This document shows positions 22,589-33,554 of a DNA stretch of 64,000 bases, piece after piece; the stretch's first letter is position 1, and every line of letters starts with the position of its first letter. The notes beneath the pieces were generated by a model. It was given only the letters and a program-made list of their open reading frames with translations. It was not told the origin of the DNA and did no database searches. The stretch is from Cystobasidium ongulense (lineage: Eukaryota > Basidiomycota > Cystobasidiomycetes > Cystobasidiales > Cystobasidiaceae), in NCBI GenBank assembly GCA_022835595.1, contig BQUP01000003.1, positions 6,629 through 70,628 on the forward strand. The letters run 5' to 3'. The position numbers and the translations under genes were made by a program.

Positions 22589-24066
22589 GTTCGATGAGTC
22601 TGCCGCTTGTGGTAGTAGTAGATGGTCGGATTGGGTGGAAAGGGATGTAAGTGAAGGAAAGAAAAGGAGCATGGACGCTATCGCTGACTCTCTTATAGCC
22701 GATGGCCGGATTCTTGATGCGCCCGCAGACAGCCACACTGCTGCAGTTCGACATCATTGCATCAATATTTCGATGCGCCACAAGAGGAAGAGTAAGACTC
22801 GTCGAAAAATCGCTCCGACACACATGCGGGCCAGGACCACGCATAGACGCGGCGCGTACTGTGGAAAGGAAGCCTGGCTATGCACATGTAGGCCATACAA
22901 ATGGGCATGAACGACGCCGAGACTCGCCCGTGGCTTATGTGCACGTCATCAAGGTGCGTTTCTATCAATTCCGATGGTGCACCGTACTATCACAAAGTAA
23001 TGAAGTTCCGGGCGCTATCATAGCCTTCTTCGCGGTGGCCAACGAGCAGACAGTCCGGCCGGCGGCGCAGATAGTCGAGGAGATAGTCGAAGAGGCTGTC
23101 GTCTCGCTGCGTGCATGTTCGTCCTTTATATCTGACAGCAGGATTCGCAAGTCGGGGCCTAATTCTCATCTGTAGATCTGCATGTAGTTAGGAAGATCTG
23201 CCACGTGAACACTACTAGTCCTTTGCCACCTCTACCCTGGCCTTTCCTTCCCTGACCGCGGCTTGAGGACTTTCCACTTACTGCTTTTCGCTAGTCTCCA
23301 TCACCCCGAACACCTGTGAGCCAGCAGGCATTGCACACACAGATTAGACGGATACAGTCGCCTAGTCTGGCAATCTCGACAGGGCCCGGGGGACTCATCG
23401 ACAAAGATGGATCAACCACGAGCACCACCGCAGGCTATGACGAGCAGCCGAGTGTAGATGCACGAGAAGCCTGGAAGACCAACAGAAGTCTCGGGGATTC
23501 CGCATGCTCGCAGTGGCTATGCTAATGGAAAGGGTAGTCTCAGTACCACGCTTGTATCCGCTACCAATGGCAATGCTGGACACCGAGCTCCGAGCCAACA
23601 AAGCATTTTGGCAACCACAAAGGCGGAGAGAAGCCAGCTGCTGGTGGCAATGGAACCACGAATATGGGTATGACTGCTCGAGCGAAGCGGTCAGCTCACA
23701 CAATGAAGCCAACGCAAGACATCAGAGGCACTCTTCCACATTGGTGACATCGCTGGACTGGCTATAAACCCCCCGGGGAGCAAACCGCCTTATAAAGCTA
23801 CACCATTTCCTCCTTTTTCATGGATTGCTCGGTTGCCTCTCAAATACGAGACTTGATTGCTGTCTACGAGTGAGTGCTCCATACTGTTCTGCTTCATCTG
23901 CTACCTGTTACCTCCCAGTAGCCTCAAGTGGGGCCCTGGCTCTCATTTCGGATTTCCGACTTCCTAGACTACTCATGCATAAACACGCGCCTTGCTGATT
24001 TGTGACCTGATTTCGCTTCATTACCTCCTTGTGTGACCTCCGCATTGCTTTACTTCTGCGACCTAG
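22589..24066. other. Stretch without resolved gene; may hold 5' exons of the HPP gene
   Basis: No complete gene could be built. A plus-strand piece at about 23795-23850 reads TPFPPFSWIARLPLKYET, resembling the region before the first membrane helix in HPP-family proteins. It is probably an upstream exon of the next gene, but its splice to 24067 was not resolved. Confidence 0.35.
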
Positions 24067-24926
24067 TCGGCGCATTTGTTGGCACAGCACTCATCGAAGT
24101 CATCATCTCTGCCGCCTTCTCTAACGGTGGAACGATCCTCATAGTCGCCTCTTTCGGTGGAAGCCCCGTCCTATCGTATGCAATTATTGAATCTCCCTTG
24201 GCACAACCACGCCATCTAGTCGGCGGCCAGGTGTTCAGCTGCATCACCGCCATCTGTTTCACCAAGCCTTTCCGCTTCACGACCTCAATCACATTGTTTG
24301 GATCAACGGTGCCTTATCGATGGCCCTGTCCCTGCTTTTGATGCAGATCACTGGTACTGTGCATCCTCCGTGAGTTGCGCATAGGTAGATGATACCGCAG
24401 ATTAGAGCAAATAACCTGAACTCTTGCCTTATACAATGTTTTTAGTGGAGGCGCTACAGCAATCATTGCATCGGGCCAGCCAGCCGCTGCTCGGATGTCT
24501 TGGAGGCTCATCCATGTCGTCCTTATCTCTTCTCTCATCATCTGGTCTGGGCCTGCATCATCAACGTAAGGCATTGTATTTTCGCTGCATTACGTTCACA
24601 TCTGCATCTAAGATTCTCTATCACTGTCACACCCGAATCTCATTCTGGGTTTTCTTTTTGGGTCCTATTTGCTACAGAATGTGGGAAGACGTCGCTACCC
24701 AACATACTGGCTTTCCGGAAACCGCACTTTTGTACGAACGCCAGAGGGCAAAGTCGAGCCTGAGGTTGCCGACCGAGCTAGGATGGCCGAAGTCACCGGA
24801 CAGAGACAGTGGTCGCAAACTGGACCTGTACCTAACGATTTCGAGGCCAATCGTCTTGGTCCAGGCAGAATCGAGTCTGAAAGTGAGGATCAGGACAGGA
24901 TGAACAAGATCACTGGCCAGCGATAA
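24067..24926 (+). pseudogene. HPP-family integral membrane protein gene with a frame break
   Basis: The HPP family (some members implicated in nitrite transport) is recognised from GAFVGTALIEVIISAAFS, ESPLAQPRHLVGG, WINGALSMALSLLLMQITGT and the signature VHPPGGATA. VHPP and GGATA are joined by a GTGAGT-TTTTTAG intron after 24370. A third exon ends in SSLIIWSGPASS, and a last one reads NVGRRRYPTYW then a polar tail ending at 24926. Between ICFTK (frame of 24067) and LHDLNHIVWINGALS (next frame) the reading frame changes near 24270-24275. No GT-AG pair there could remove the difference, so the gene carries a one- or two-base indel relative to its family. This is either a pseudogene or a sequence error. 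The first exons are unresolved. Confidence 0.6.
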
Positions 24927-25284
24927 TAGCCAGATAGCACTGCTGCGGCACCGTCTCCGTCGGCACAAATCGATCGGCAATGAAGAAGACGAACGTTGCC
25001 ACGTGCACATCGCACCGCAGTGTTCAGCCAGTCCATGGGCATTTTGACTTGGCTTTGACCTGTGATCAGGGCCTCGCCTGTCATGCAAGGGAGATCAGCG
25101 AATTCTGGCAAACAGCGTTCGATATAAGGAGAGACGCACAATGAGCCAGTCCGTGCATGAAGCGGATATTACCGCCTTCTTCAGATGCTGTCGCTCCGTG
25201 GTCCTTTAGGTAGCGCTCCACCCGGTGGGCGTTCAAATTCGAATCTTTCTCCGCCAGGAAGGAGGCTGTCGCGCGAGGGTCGAG

Positions 25285-25529
25285 GGCGTTTAGTATCATG
25301 TGACAGCAGATAGATCAGACACCAACAAGGCGGTCGCGACTGCACAGAAGGAGGAGAGGAATGCTTACTCCTTGAATCAGAGGATATTGGCGCTCCAGTC
25401 AAAGTACCGCTGCAACATGAGTGCTAAGCCAATTTCTTCACCGACGTAGTGACGCATCAAGATCTCGATGTCAGTCTTTGTGATGATAGAGCTAATGAAT
25501 TGATTCCAGATCAAGATACAACGCAGCTG
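25285..25529 (+). repeat. 245-base segmental duplication, copy 2
   Basis: Partner of 12921-13165 (same orientation, about 97% identical, no gaps). Only this edge of the minus-strand fragment seen at 12.5-13.2 kb is present here. Confidence 0.9.
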
Positions 25530-25543
25530 ATTAGCTGGACGCC

Positions 25544-25576
25544 TGAGTTTGCCACAACAATTGCTTGGAATTCGGT
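25544..25576 (+). repeat. 33-base repeat, copy 1
   Basis: Bases 25544-25576 match 28007-28039 with two mismatches, same orientation, starting TGAGTTTGCCACAACAAT. It lies 15 bases after the end of the 245-base duplication. Confidence 0.7.
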
Positions 25577-26101
25577 CCTATTGATCAGTTGGCAGCCCGC
25601 TCGGACCATATCAAGACAGTACAAAAGGGCAGACAATACACAGCCACTGAAACGGGCGGTGTCTAATCGAAGTGAACAATAGATATCAACTACATGGCGC
25701 GCGACCGGCTTCTGCATGTGACAATAAGGCCATGTTTGGAGGGGTTTTGCTCAAAACGCAAGACTTAGACGCGTGCTGCAAATTTGCAACCGATGCCGCC
25801 GACCAGTGCCCACATGCTCCCTCGCAGTGCAGAAGAGCTCATGGACAACAACCCTCTTCTTAGCAGAACCTGAAATGCACGAACAAAGGTGGCAGGCATG
25901 CGTTTCATTACAAGGGTGACGGCCAAGGGTGACGGCCCGCTTGGGCCACTCTGCACAAAGAGAGGTACTCTGAAGGGGTGACCATTGTTCTGATAAGATG
26001 CCACAGGAGAATTTCTGCCGAGGTGCGGACTGGTCTGCTCCGCACTGCATCTTGAGTACTGCTTTAACACCAGTGGTGGCGTATATACTCTCGAAGACAA
26101 G

Positions 26102-27262
26102 ATGCCCTTACGCGATACACCGGTGATGCTGCTGCAACCCACCGAGAACTCTGTCAGGGCCGATCCTGCCCTTCAAGCTCTCATTGGCTCAACTGCTGCT
26201 TATGCTGGTCCACGTGTGGGAGTGGACGACCTTCGCGCGAACAATGCTGCCAAAGTATATCTGTCTATCTGCTTGGGTCTACAAGAGGCCGGCGTACTGT
26301 CCATTCAGCACGTCCCAGCCCTATGGATAGATATCGGTGACCAAGCCTACAAGGTAAGCCTGTTAGTTGGAGGTATAGCGACTTTCCATCACTGGCTTAG
26401 CGTGGAACACAGACTTGCTTTCATGCGCCAGGTAATGATTCGGAATCCAACGAGGACCAGCCCTTCCATCTCAGCGGATTTTCAAGCGACGAGCGTAGCG
26501 AGGACTCATCAAGGCCTATTCAATCTAAGGATGCGAGGTGCATGCAGGTTCGGAACGACGTTAAGCGCAATCAACACATGGCGGTTTTCCTCACGGCTAT
26601 TGAGAATCTAGTCAACAATATCGATTTCAGCATTGCACCATTGACAGTCCAGTATACATGTATAACGCCTTCTACGTCGACTTTTCCGAAGGCGCCTTCG
26701 CTAGATGGCCCGCAAGAACTCGAAGTGGATCCAATTCGTCGAGTCGCGCTCCGATTGTATCGTTTGCAGCAACTGGAGAAGCAAGGCGACAAGCTCAGCC
26801 TGTATACCAACAATGCGTATTATGCTGTGGGGAAGGCTTACAGTGATGCAACAGAGGTAAGCTATTTATGATCGCATTAGGAAGGGCCCGTCACTCAGTC
26901 CTTTACTCCAGGCCGCAGCCAGTGGCTCACGCAAGTCTGACGCTGGGCGAAGCAAACAGCTGAATATTTTGCGTCAGTTGGCGACGTACGAAGGACTGGG
27001 ACATCTTACCTCTCGAGAAGGGCGCGCAGCTTGGTCCAAGCGTATACAGCGGGCACATAAATTCTGTTTGATGGAAGAAATCTTCGGAATAGACATTCTG
27101 CACGCTGTTCCAGCAGTATCCGTTTCGAAGCTAGAGAAGATAACTATTGGCAAGCTTATAGAAGTGAGAGATGGAGGCTTATATCAGGAGGAGGTTTGTC
27201 GTATAAAGATACGGTTGACTCGCTTAATCGCCCTGAGGGCTAGCATATTTAATATAGACTAG
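26102..27262 (+). CDS. Unrecognised 348-aa protein, three exons
   Basis: Not recognised. The exons are 26102-26353, 26413-26856 and 26912-27262, all GT-AG with phase-0 junctions. The total is 1047 bases (348 aa plus stop). The order is MPLRDTPVMLLQPTENSVRA, then NNAAKVYLSICLGLQEAGVL and ALWIDIGDQAYK at the exon 1 end. A polar acidic stretch follows (NDSESNEDQPF, SSDERSEDSSR), then a helical part VALRLYRLQQLEKQGDKLSL and TNNAYYAVGKAYSDAT. The C-terminal domain has GHLTSREGRAAWSKRIQRAH and LEKITIGKLIEVRDGG. There is no signal peptide or membrane helix, so it is probably nuclear or cytosolic. The clean phases and absence of internal stops indicate an intact gene despite the fragment-rich surroundings. 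Confidence 0.65.
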
Positions 27263-28234
27263 ATACACTTGGATATGACATGTGATCCTTATTGATAGCT
27301 CTGAAGTCTTTGTCGTGCATCCGTAAGCCGTTCTCCGGATCAGGCCATCGCGACACAGTTCTCTGGAGATACTGATACATGTCTGGACTCACATGTCACC
27401 TGGCCATAGACGCCCCGAAGCTTTTGAAGCTCTTGAAGCTTTGGTCAAAGCAGTTTTGTACGACAGTCACTGCTGCATCACCCGTGACCCGTCCATACGC
27501 CGCTTAGACTTCTGAGACACTTTGTTATCTGGCGCCCAAGCTGGAGCCAAGCTGGAGCCTGACCATCTGTATATGGATGAGCAGGTTCGTTTGATGCGCT
27601 GAAACCTCTGCCATCTGCTTATGCCGTCACAATATAGTTTTATCTGCCGTGCTCTCGCTGTGGCCGGTGTCAACGGTATCAACTATATATACTGAAATAT
27701 ATACTTAGCTGGACAAGACTGGCTTTATTGAAAACGAAGCTGACAAAGCTCTCAGCGGTGGAATGTGGATGAGAGCATGATTGCGCCGCGTCTCGCCTAT
27801 CGACGACACAATAGACTGTGATGAAACCCTGCAGCCGACGGCCAGTGCAGATTTTCGAGACAAAAGGGCCATACGCTCCTTTGGTCAGCTGGACTTGGGG
27901 AGATCTCAGCTACGCAGTAGTGTAACTTCATAATTTCGGCATAACAATGTGACATCCCATCTACAGTATAATCGTATATCGTGAAATTCCCGATTAGCTC
28001 GATGTGTGAGTTTGCCACAACAATCGCTTGGGATTCGGTTTCATAAGAGGACATCGTGCAGCGCAGCATAAAGCCATGGCCAGCACTGGACGTGACACTG
28101 GATGGATAATTGGGGGCCAAGCTGGCGGGATGACTGGAGGTCCCATCCAGTCACCTATGAAACAGGGTGACTGGAGGTCACATTGCCCGCCGTGGAAGCG
28201 CCGTGTTGGGCGCCTCTCTGCAAAAACTGCGTAA
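27263..28234. other. Stretch without supported gene
   Basis: No supported gene. It holds short internal repeats (AAGCTGGAGCC twice near 27540 and repeated GAAGCT near 27420) and the second copy of the 33-base repeat at 28007-28039. Confidence 0.4.
28007..28039 (+). repeat. 33-base repeat, copy 2
   Basis: Partner of 25544-25576, two mismatches. On the minus strand both copies encode the peptide FQAIVVANS or SQAIVVANS. Confidence 0.7.
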
Positions 28235-30140
28235 GACCAGCTATGCACCACTACAGTACTACTGCTGTCCAATTGCTTCGGCGGTGCTGACGAGTACCTT
28301 TCTTCGGCACACGCGTTCGCATTGGTATTGGCAGTGTCCGTAGCGGCTGGTACTGCGGTACTATCGATCATAATCCTTCTCAAACTTAGCGGTAGGGATG
28401 TCTACGCCGCACTGGCGCCAGGTGCAGGGAGCCTGCGAGCGTCGGACCTGGTCGATGGTGTCATTTCGGTGGGTAGAGCCCTACTTCACCGCACTTAGGT
28501 CTACTGAACCGACAGCTGAGATCCCCGCATCTCCTCCTTGCCTTGTTGCCCTACTGTATGCAGTTTGTGCCCGGAAGCACATGGGTAGAAGAAACAAGCC
28601 GTTACGCGAGCAAAGACAGTGTGCAGTTTTTCAGCAAGACGGTCCATTTATATGCAGCAAACCGTAAAGCCCCATGGGACATGCAGATCTGCAATTTCAA
28701 AAATTTTTGTGCAGCCAGTCGGGATCCAAAAAGTAGGGACGTTCAATACTACTTCATTGGGAACGAGTCGAGCGCCACCATCCAGGATCAACAGCCAGCC
28801 ATAGTACGAGACTTCGAGACGTGTCTGTTCACAAAGTATCCCAAACACGTGCAGGTGGGAACCGTAAGCCTGGACAGCTACGAAGGAAAGGTGGAATGGG
28901 TTAGAGGGAACACATATGGGTTCCGCAAGTCAGAGCCAAACAATCACCCTGGTACCTGGGGAGGAGTATGGGCTTCCTTCTTGGCGACGCTCGTGTACGG
29001 CATCGATGTTTTCGAAGAAGCTGGTATCACGGCGAGGGATTGGTTCGACCAGGTGCAGGTAAGGCTAAATGTAAAAGATTGTTTCACACTTTTCCACTGA
29101 GATTGCGTCTTTTCCGCATTCACTACTGTAGCTATTTGAGCAGACCGTTCACCTCAACGGGTATGCGTCTTTCATCATGCACAGCGCTCTGCATGCTGGA
29201 CGAAAAAGCTTACCCGGCGCCGAGCTAGGAGAACGATTCCATCCTGGCAGAAGGACCCCTCACACAAGCAGTGGCCTGCTTTCGGCAGGCTCTGTCCCAT
29301 CGTGGTTTGACGAAACCCGTCTATACACAGAGACTTCGTCGCTGCTATGCTACGAAAATATTGTGTCTGTACCGGCATCATATGATTATTTCCGAACATC
29401 GGATCTTGGCAGCTACTTTCGCGGGGTCGTAAGTGACAGATGCTGCTTTCCAATACTTTTGCTTAGTAGCGACTCCTCCAGGCTCTGAACATGGTGGGCT
29501 TGCCACCTGAAAGACCGAGGGCATGCAAGCGCTCACGGATGAAGGTCGTCTACTTGATGCGGGAACGTCCAATCTGGAATCAGGCCGAGCTTCTTCTAGA
29601 AATCGAGCGCAGTGGAGCGGGACCAACCTATGTAGCATCCATCACGGAATATACACCCTATCAGGAGCAAGTCGCTCTCTTTTACGATGCAGATCTCATC
29701 GTGTCGGTACACGGGACGCAGCTGCAGAACCAAATGTTCATGCAGAAAGGGGCGGGTTTGATAGAAATCTTCCCTGCCAATTACTATCACAGAAATCAGG
29801 CTGAGCTCGCCATGCATACGGGAATCGATCACGTCCAGATGGTTGACAACACTTTCCCGCCAGAGGCGCTCGTGCAAGAGCTGAACCCTGGCTTGCTGCC
29901 ATTACTTTATAAAAACCTCAAGCAGCATGAAAAATATCCAAACGCGAGTGCGTGCGGCCAATCAATGCCATGCTAGTGAGTTGGTAGCGAACCGAGTTTT
30001 GCCAGTCGGGCTGACCCGCAGCGCCCTACAGCCAAGCTGCTCGTGAGATGGGAGCATACGTAAACCTAAGCGACTTTCGGATCAAGCTGGAGGACCTGCT
30101 GACACGTCTGGAAGATGCTGAAGGATGTTTATCGAATTGA
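28235..30140 (+). CDS. GT61-family glycosyltransferase (DUF563), type II membrane protein; 5' end unresolved
   Basis: The C-terminal catalytic part is a GT61/DUF563 glycosyltransferase: MKVVYLMRERPIWNQAELLL, then LFYDADLIVSVHGTQLQNQM and GAGLIEIFPANYYHRNQAEL, the family's H-G-x-x-L...G-A-G..E.FP block. A GTGAGT-CTACAG intron leads to the last exon YQAAREMGAYVNLSDFRIKL, with the stop at 30138-30140. Upstream, one exon (28564-29058) includes WVRGNTYGFRKSEPNNHPGT and DWFDQVQ. Before it, an exon ending at 28468 has a hydrophobic anchor VLAVSVAAGTAVLSIIILLK, joined by a phase-0 intron, as expected for a Golgi type II enzyme. That exon has no ATG in frame after the TAA at 28232-28234, so a further 5' exon or a start defect must exist. 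The sugar and acceptor are unknown. Confidence 0.7.
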
Positions 30141-30352
30141 AGGAGGGTAGGCTGGCTCTCACTGACCCGATGCTTTCTACATGTCAGCAGAAGAGCAAAG
30201 TACAGAGATTATGTACCTACTGGCACGTTCCGGTTCCGGTATACAGTAGATGATGAAAATCCGTAGACCTCCTGTAGCGCAACTTGGGAAGATGTTGCTG
30301 TGATATTCGACGCAGGCGGTAATGTTCCGTCATATTAGCTATGCTACACGTC

Positions 30353-30402
30353 TCGCAACTGGCATTTTCATTGCATCTCGTAACTGGCATTTTCATTGCA
30401 GT
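30353..30402. repeat. Tandem pair of about 25 bases
   Basis: Two adjacent units built on AACTGGCATTTTCATTGCA preceded by TCTCGC or TCTCGT. They lie just past the stop of the minus-strand gene that follows, in its 3' region. Confidence 0.6.
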
Positions 30403-30409
30403 TGTTCCC

Positions 30410-31156
30410 TCATTGCTGCAGGGTCCACCCATCGTGCCTTAGAGATAGGTATCAGTATGACCAGTCATACCCGGCAATATGCACGCAGCTGCTGTTCTCG
30501 ACTCACCAAATACTCGTTCTTCTTCTCGTGGTCCGCACTGCGTATAAGACTAATACTTGGGCTTGTGATATGGCGGCACAGTCTTTCGACAGCTTCTGGA
30601 TCACAGTTGAAGTCTGCACATAGCCTTCTATATTCTTGAGCAGATTTAACTTCTTTGCGAGCATCGAGGAGTGTTACCAATGACGAAACTGTCAATTTGT
30701 TGCGGATACTGGAAGAAACGGTAGCAGCAGACGAGCCTTCGGTCTCTTCAAGCTCTGCGCGGCGCTGTAGCATATCAGCGGCTCTTGTGTCCTATACCAG
30801 ATCAACGGCTAGTCAGTATAGTAGAATAAACCTACTTGCATTTTGGCGATGCTTACAGGAGTGAAACGTGATAAGTTATGCTTCTGAGCGGAAGCCTGTC
30901 CCAGGCTTGCAAGGTTGCGACTGAGGAGATCAGGTCCTGGAGCTGAGGGGTCGCTTGCATCCTGAAGTACTGCCCTGTTCTTGGTCTCGCTGGAAGCAGC
31001 TACGGGTTCACCTTTAATGTTGATATTGCGGGCGCCTTGCTGTGATGCCGGCATCGGTGCACTCTGGCCAGGCGCTGACGAACGCGCAGCATTGCGAGCA
31101 GTGTTTTGGGCTACCTTGGAAGCACTCGCCGCACTCTTTGAGCCTGAGCTACCCAT
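30410..31156 (-). CDS. Conserved-looking protein with N-myristoylation motif, about 203 aa
   Basis: Not recognised by name. The exons are 31156-30836, 30791-30507 and a very short last one ending at 30410 (GTGAGT donor, CTGCAG acceptor, QLSTOP). The N-terminus MGSSGSKSA fits an N-myristoylation site (G2, S6), so the protein may attach to membranes. A 60-residue low-complexity Ala/Ser/Gln region follows, then NLSRFTPVSIAKMQ. The C-terminal domain reads RAADMLQRRAELEE, SIRNKLTVSSLVTLLDARKE, CADFNCDPEAVERLCRHITS and SADHEKKNEYL. It resembles a small helical domain. Its start faces PFS2 across 132 bases. If the last intron is retained the protein ends at 30465 instead. Confidence 0.65.
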
Positions 31157-31288
31157 CTTGTCTTGAATATTGCGTCAGTAGACTCGTTGTCGATTGACCT
31201 AAAGCAGAGCTGAGTGGCTAGAATCTCGGTGGTAGACTTCTTGCACATCTCAACACTTGTCAACACCACCAACTGCAAGAACGTGAGC
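31157..31288. promoter_or_regulatory. Short divergent intergenic region (bidirectional promoter, inferred)
   Basis: Only 132 bases separate the start codons of the myristoylation-motif gene (minus) and PFS2 (plus), so both must be driven from this stretch or from within the neighbours. No TATA-like box is evident. Confidence 0.5.
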
Positions 31289-33396
31289 ATGTCCGTGAAA
31301 GGAAAAGAGCGGGCCAGTCAGGAGGAAGGCGAAGAGGACATTGAGATTGAAGAGGGAGAAGCCCAGCCAGAGCGAGAAGACGGAGCTTCACAAAATGGAG
31401 ATCATGCCAGTGCAAGCGGAAGCGCAAGAGTTCAGGAGGAGGCGGAGGAAACACAGCAGCAAGGTGAGTTCAAATTGCTTGCAAATAGGTCCCAGTAGCA
31501 CCCACAGCTCATGCCGCTCGCTTGCCCAGAGAATTGGGTTCCGAAACATGTTCTGGACAGACCGCAGCCACCGACACGAGAAGAGCGCGAAGCCGAGATT
31601 GCATTGCTAGAAGCGCAGTCACGAGCTGGGCAAGGGACCAACGATCCAAGAGCGAAAGCTCGAACCAGGGTTGGTCCTTTGAGATCGCCTTTGCGCTTGG
31701 AAGCTAGCGTGCTGATCTATCGCCTATTGTACAGCCTCGTCGAACGGTAGACTACTTCGGACCCATCACGCGCTGGAAACTCGTGAGCTGGCCTCGAATG
31801 TCCACTTGATCATCATTCCTGACATACTCTCTCCCGAACCATAGCTACGAACTCTGGCAAGCTGTCCTGGTGCTGTGCCGGCCCTGCGTCCGCAACCGAA
31901 TTATGTTATAGATGTACGGTCGAACGATGTACTTTCGATACACTGAGGCCCAGGCTAATCTTGTACCTTAGCTGCTGCCCCCTCGAGCATACGAGTCTAA
32001 CACTTCTACATCGTATTGCACGAAATACGTTCACACCTCGACCAACAAGATCAGAACGCCCGTGAATTGGGTACGGTGGACCCCGGATGGTCGTCGAGTA
32101 CTCACCGGTAGTGCTTCTGGAGAGTTTACACTGTGGAACGGTCTTACGTTCAACTTTGAAACTATTCTGCAAGCACACGATTGCGCAGTCCGCGCATTCG
32201 AGTGGTCGCATGCCGGTTCTTGGCTAGTCTCGTGCGATACCAGTGGAGTCATCAAGTACTTTGAACCAAACATGAATAATGTCACACTTTTTGAAGGTCA
32301 TAAAGAGCCAGTGCGTGATGTGTCATGGGCGCCGGACGATCTACGCTTCGTAACGGGCTCTGATGATGGAAGCGTGAAAATCTGGGACTTTGAACGACGT
32401 GAAATAGAAAAGTCTCTTACAGGACACGGATACGATGTGCGCTGTGTCAAATGGCATCCAACGAAGAGTTTGCTTGTTTCGGGCAGCAAGAACGCCCTCA
32501 TCAAGTTCTGGGATCCTCGCTCGGGGACAGACCTTCGCACACTTCACGACCACAAGAACTCGATACAGGCCATGAGCTGGTCGCCGAACGGCAATATGGT
32601 CGCATCTGCCAGTCGAGATCAGTCTATTAAGATCTTCGACATTCGAATGATGAAGATGATCCAGAACTACACCGGGCAGGAAGCTTGTTCGGTAGCATGG
32701 CATCCGGTTCATCACGATCATCTGGTCAGCGGAGGCTCGGATGGCTCGCTCAAGTACTGGAATCTGGAAACACTCAACCCAGTTGATACCGTCGAGTATG
32801 CACACGAGGGCCAGGTCTGGTCGTTGGACTTCCATCCTGTAGGTCATCTCCTGGCGACTGGCTCAAGCGACCATACGACACGATGGTGGAGTCGGGGTCG
32901 ACCAGGGGCAAACATTGCAAACGATCGTTTCCATGTCGGCAGAGAAAAGGCAAAGGAGCTTGGCAGCCGTGAAGATGATGATGAAGAAGACGAGTTTGCT
33001 GGCGCCCTGCCGGGCATCCACAGAGGACCGCCGCAACATCACAACAACTCGCAGAATTTCTATGGCTCGGGAGGCGGTGGGGGTGGTATGCCATCATATG
33101 GTGGCCCCTCTTCTGTCGGATCAGGTGGATTTTCTATCCCTGGTCTAGACTCGTCCTCTCGTGCACCTGTCGCTGCTGGAATACCTGGCCTAGCTGCAAT
33201 GCAGCAGGTACAAGCGCAAGCAGCTGGAGGTCAGGGTGCCACCGGACAGGGGTCTTATGGTTCTTCGAGAGGCGGTAGAGGAGGATATAGAGGTGGACGT
33301 GGAGGCGAGAATAGGCGAGGCCGGGGAGGTGGACCATCTGGACCGTCTGGGCGGCATGGGAACAATGCGTCGACGCAGCGCTATAATCCGTATTGA
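31289..33396 (+). CDS. PFS2: Pfs2/WDR33, WD40 subunit of the cleavage and polyadenylation factor, 618 aa
   Basis: Pfs2 (WDR33 in animals) is the WD40 scaffold of the pre-mRNA 3'-end processing complex. The exons are 31289-31463, 31530-31669, 31735-31782, 31845-31913 and 31972-33396, which close to 1857 bases (618 aa). The N-terminal signature is clear: RPRRTVDYFGPITRWKL, then LRTLASCPGAVPALRPQPNY, then LLPPRAYES and KYVHTSTNKIRTPVNWVRWT. Seven WD repeats follow (GSASGEFTLWNG, SDDGSVKIWDF, SGSKNALIKFWDP, SASRDQSIKIFDIR, SGGSDGSLKYWNLET, TGSSDHTTRWW). The C-terminus is low-complexity with an RGG-type tract (GSSRGGRGGYRGGRGG), common in RNA-associated proteins. The N-terminal 50 residues are acidic (EEGEEDIEIEEGE). 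The stop lies 158 bases before the likely LCB1 start. Confidence 0.93.
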
Positions 33397-33554
33397 CCCA
33401 GCAGGATTGGCAGTTAGGATTTCCTATTGTACCTAGTGTCACGCCAAGGTCTTCCACAAAACACTCAATGTATCGCATTCTTAAGCTTTGTGTTTCTCAC
33501 TTATCCACGAGAAGTCCTCACGTGCACGCATCCTTGCTCAAACCGCAAGATCGC

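Larger units (their letters stand above)
24927..26101. other. Stretch without supported gene, holds duplicated segments
   Basis: No supported gene. It contains the second copy of the 245-base duplication and one copy of a 33-base repeat. Minus-strand frames at 25751-26142 overlap without any domain signal. The last part should include the promoter for the gene at 26102. Confidence 0.4.

Noticed and set aside
27400-27800. Terminal repeat of an LTR-type element
   Set aside because: Short internal repeats exist, but there is no matching second long repeat, primer-binding site or polymerase-like frame in the window.
30353-30402. CRISPR-like or satellite array
   Set aside because: Only two tandem units with no spacers; best read as a small tandem duplication in a 3' region.
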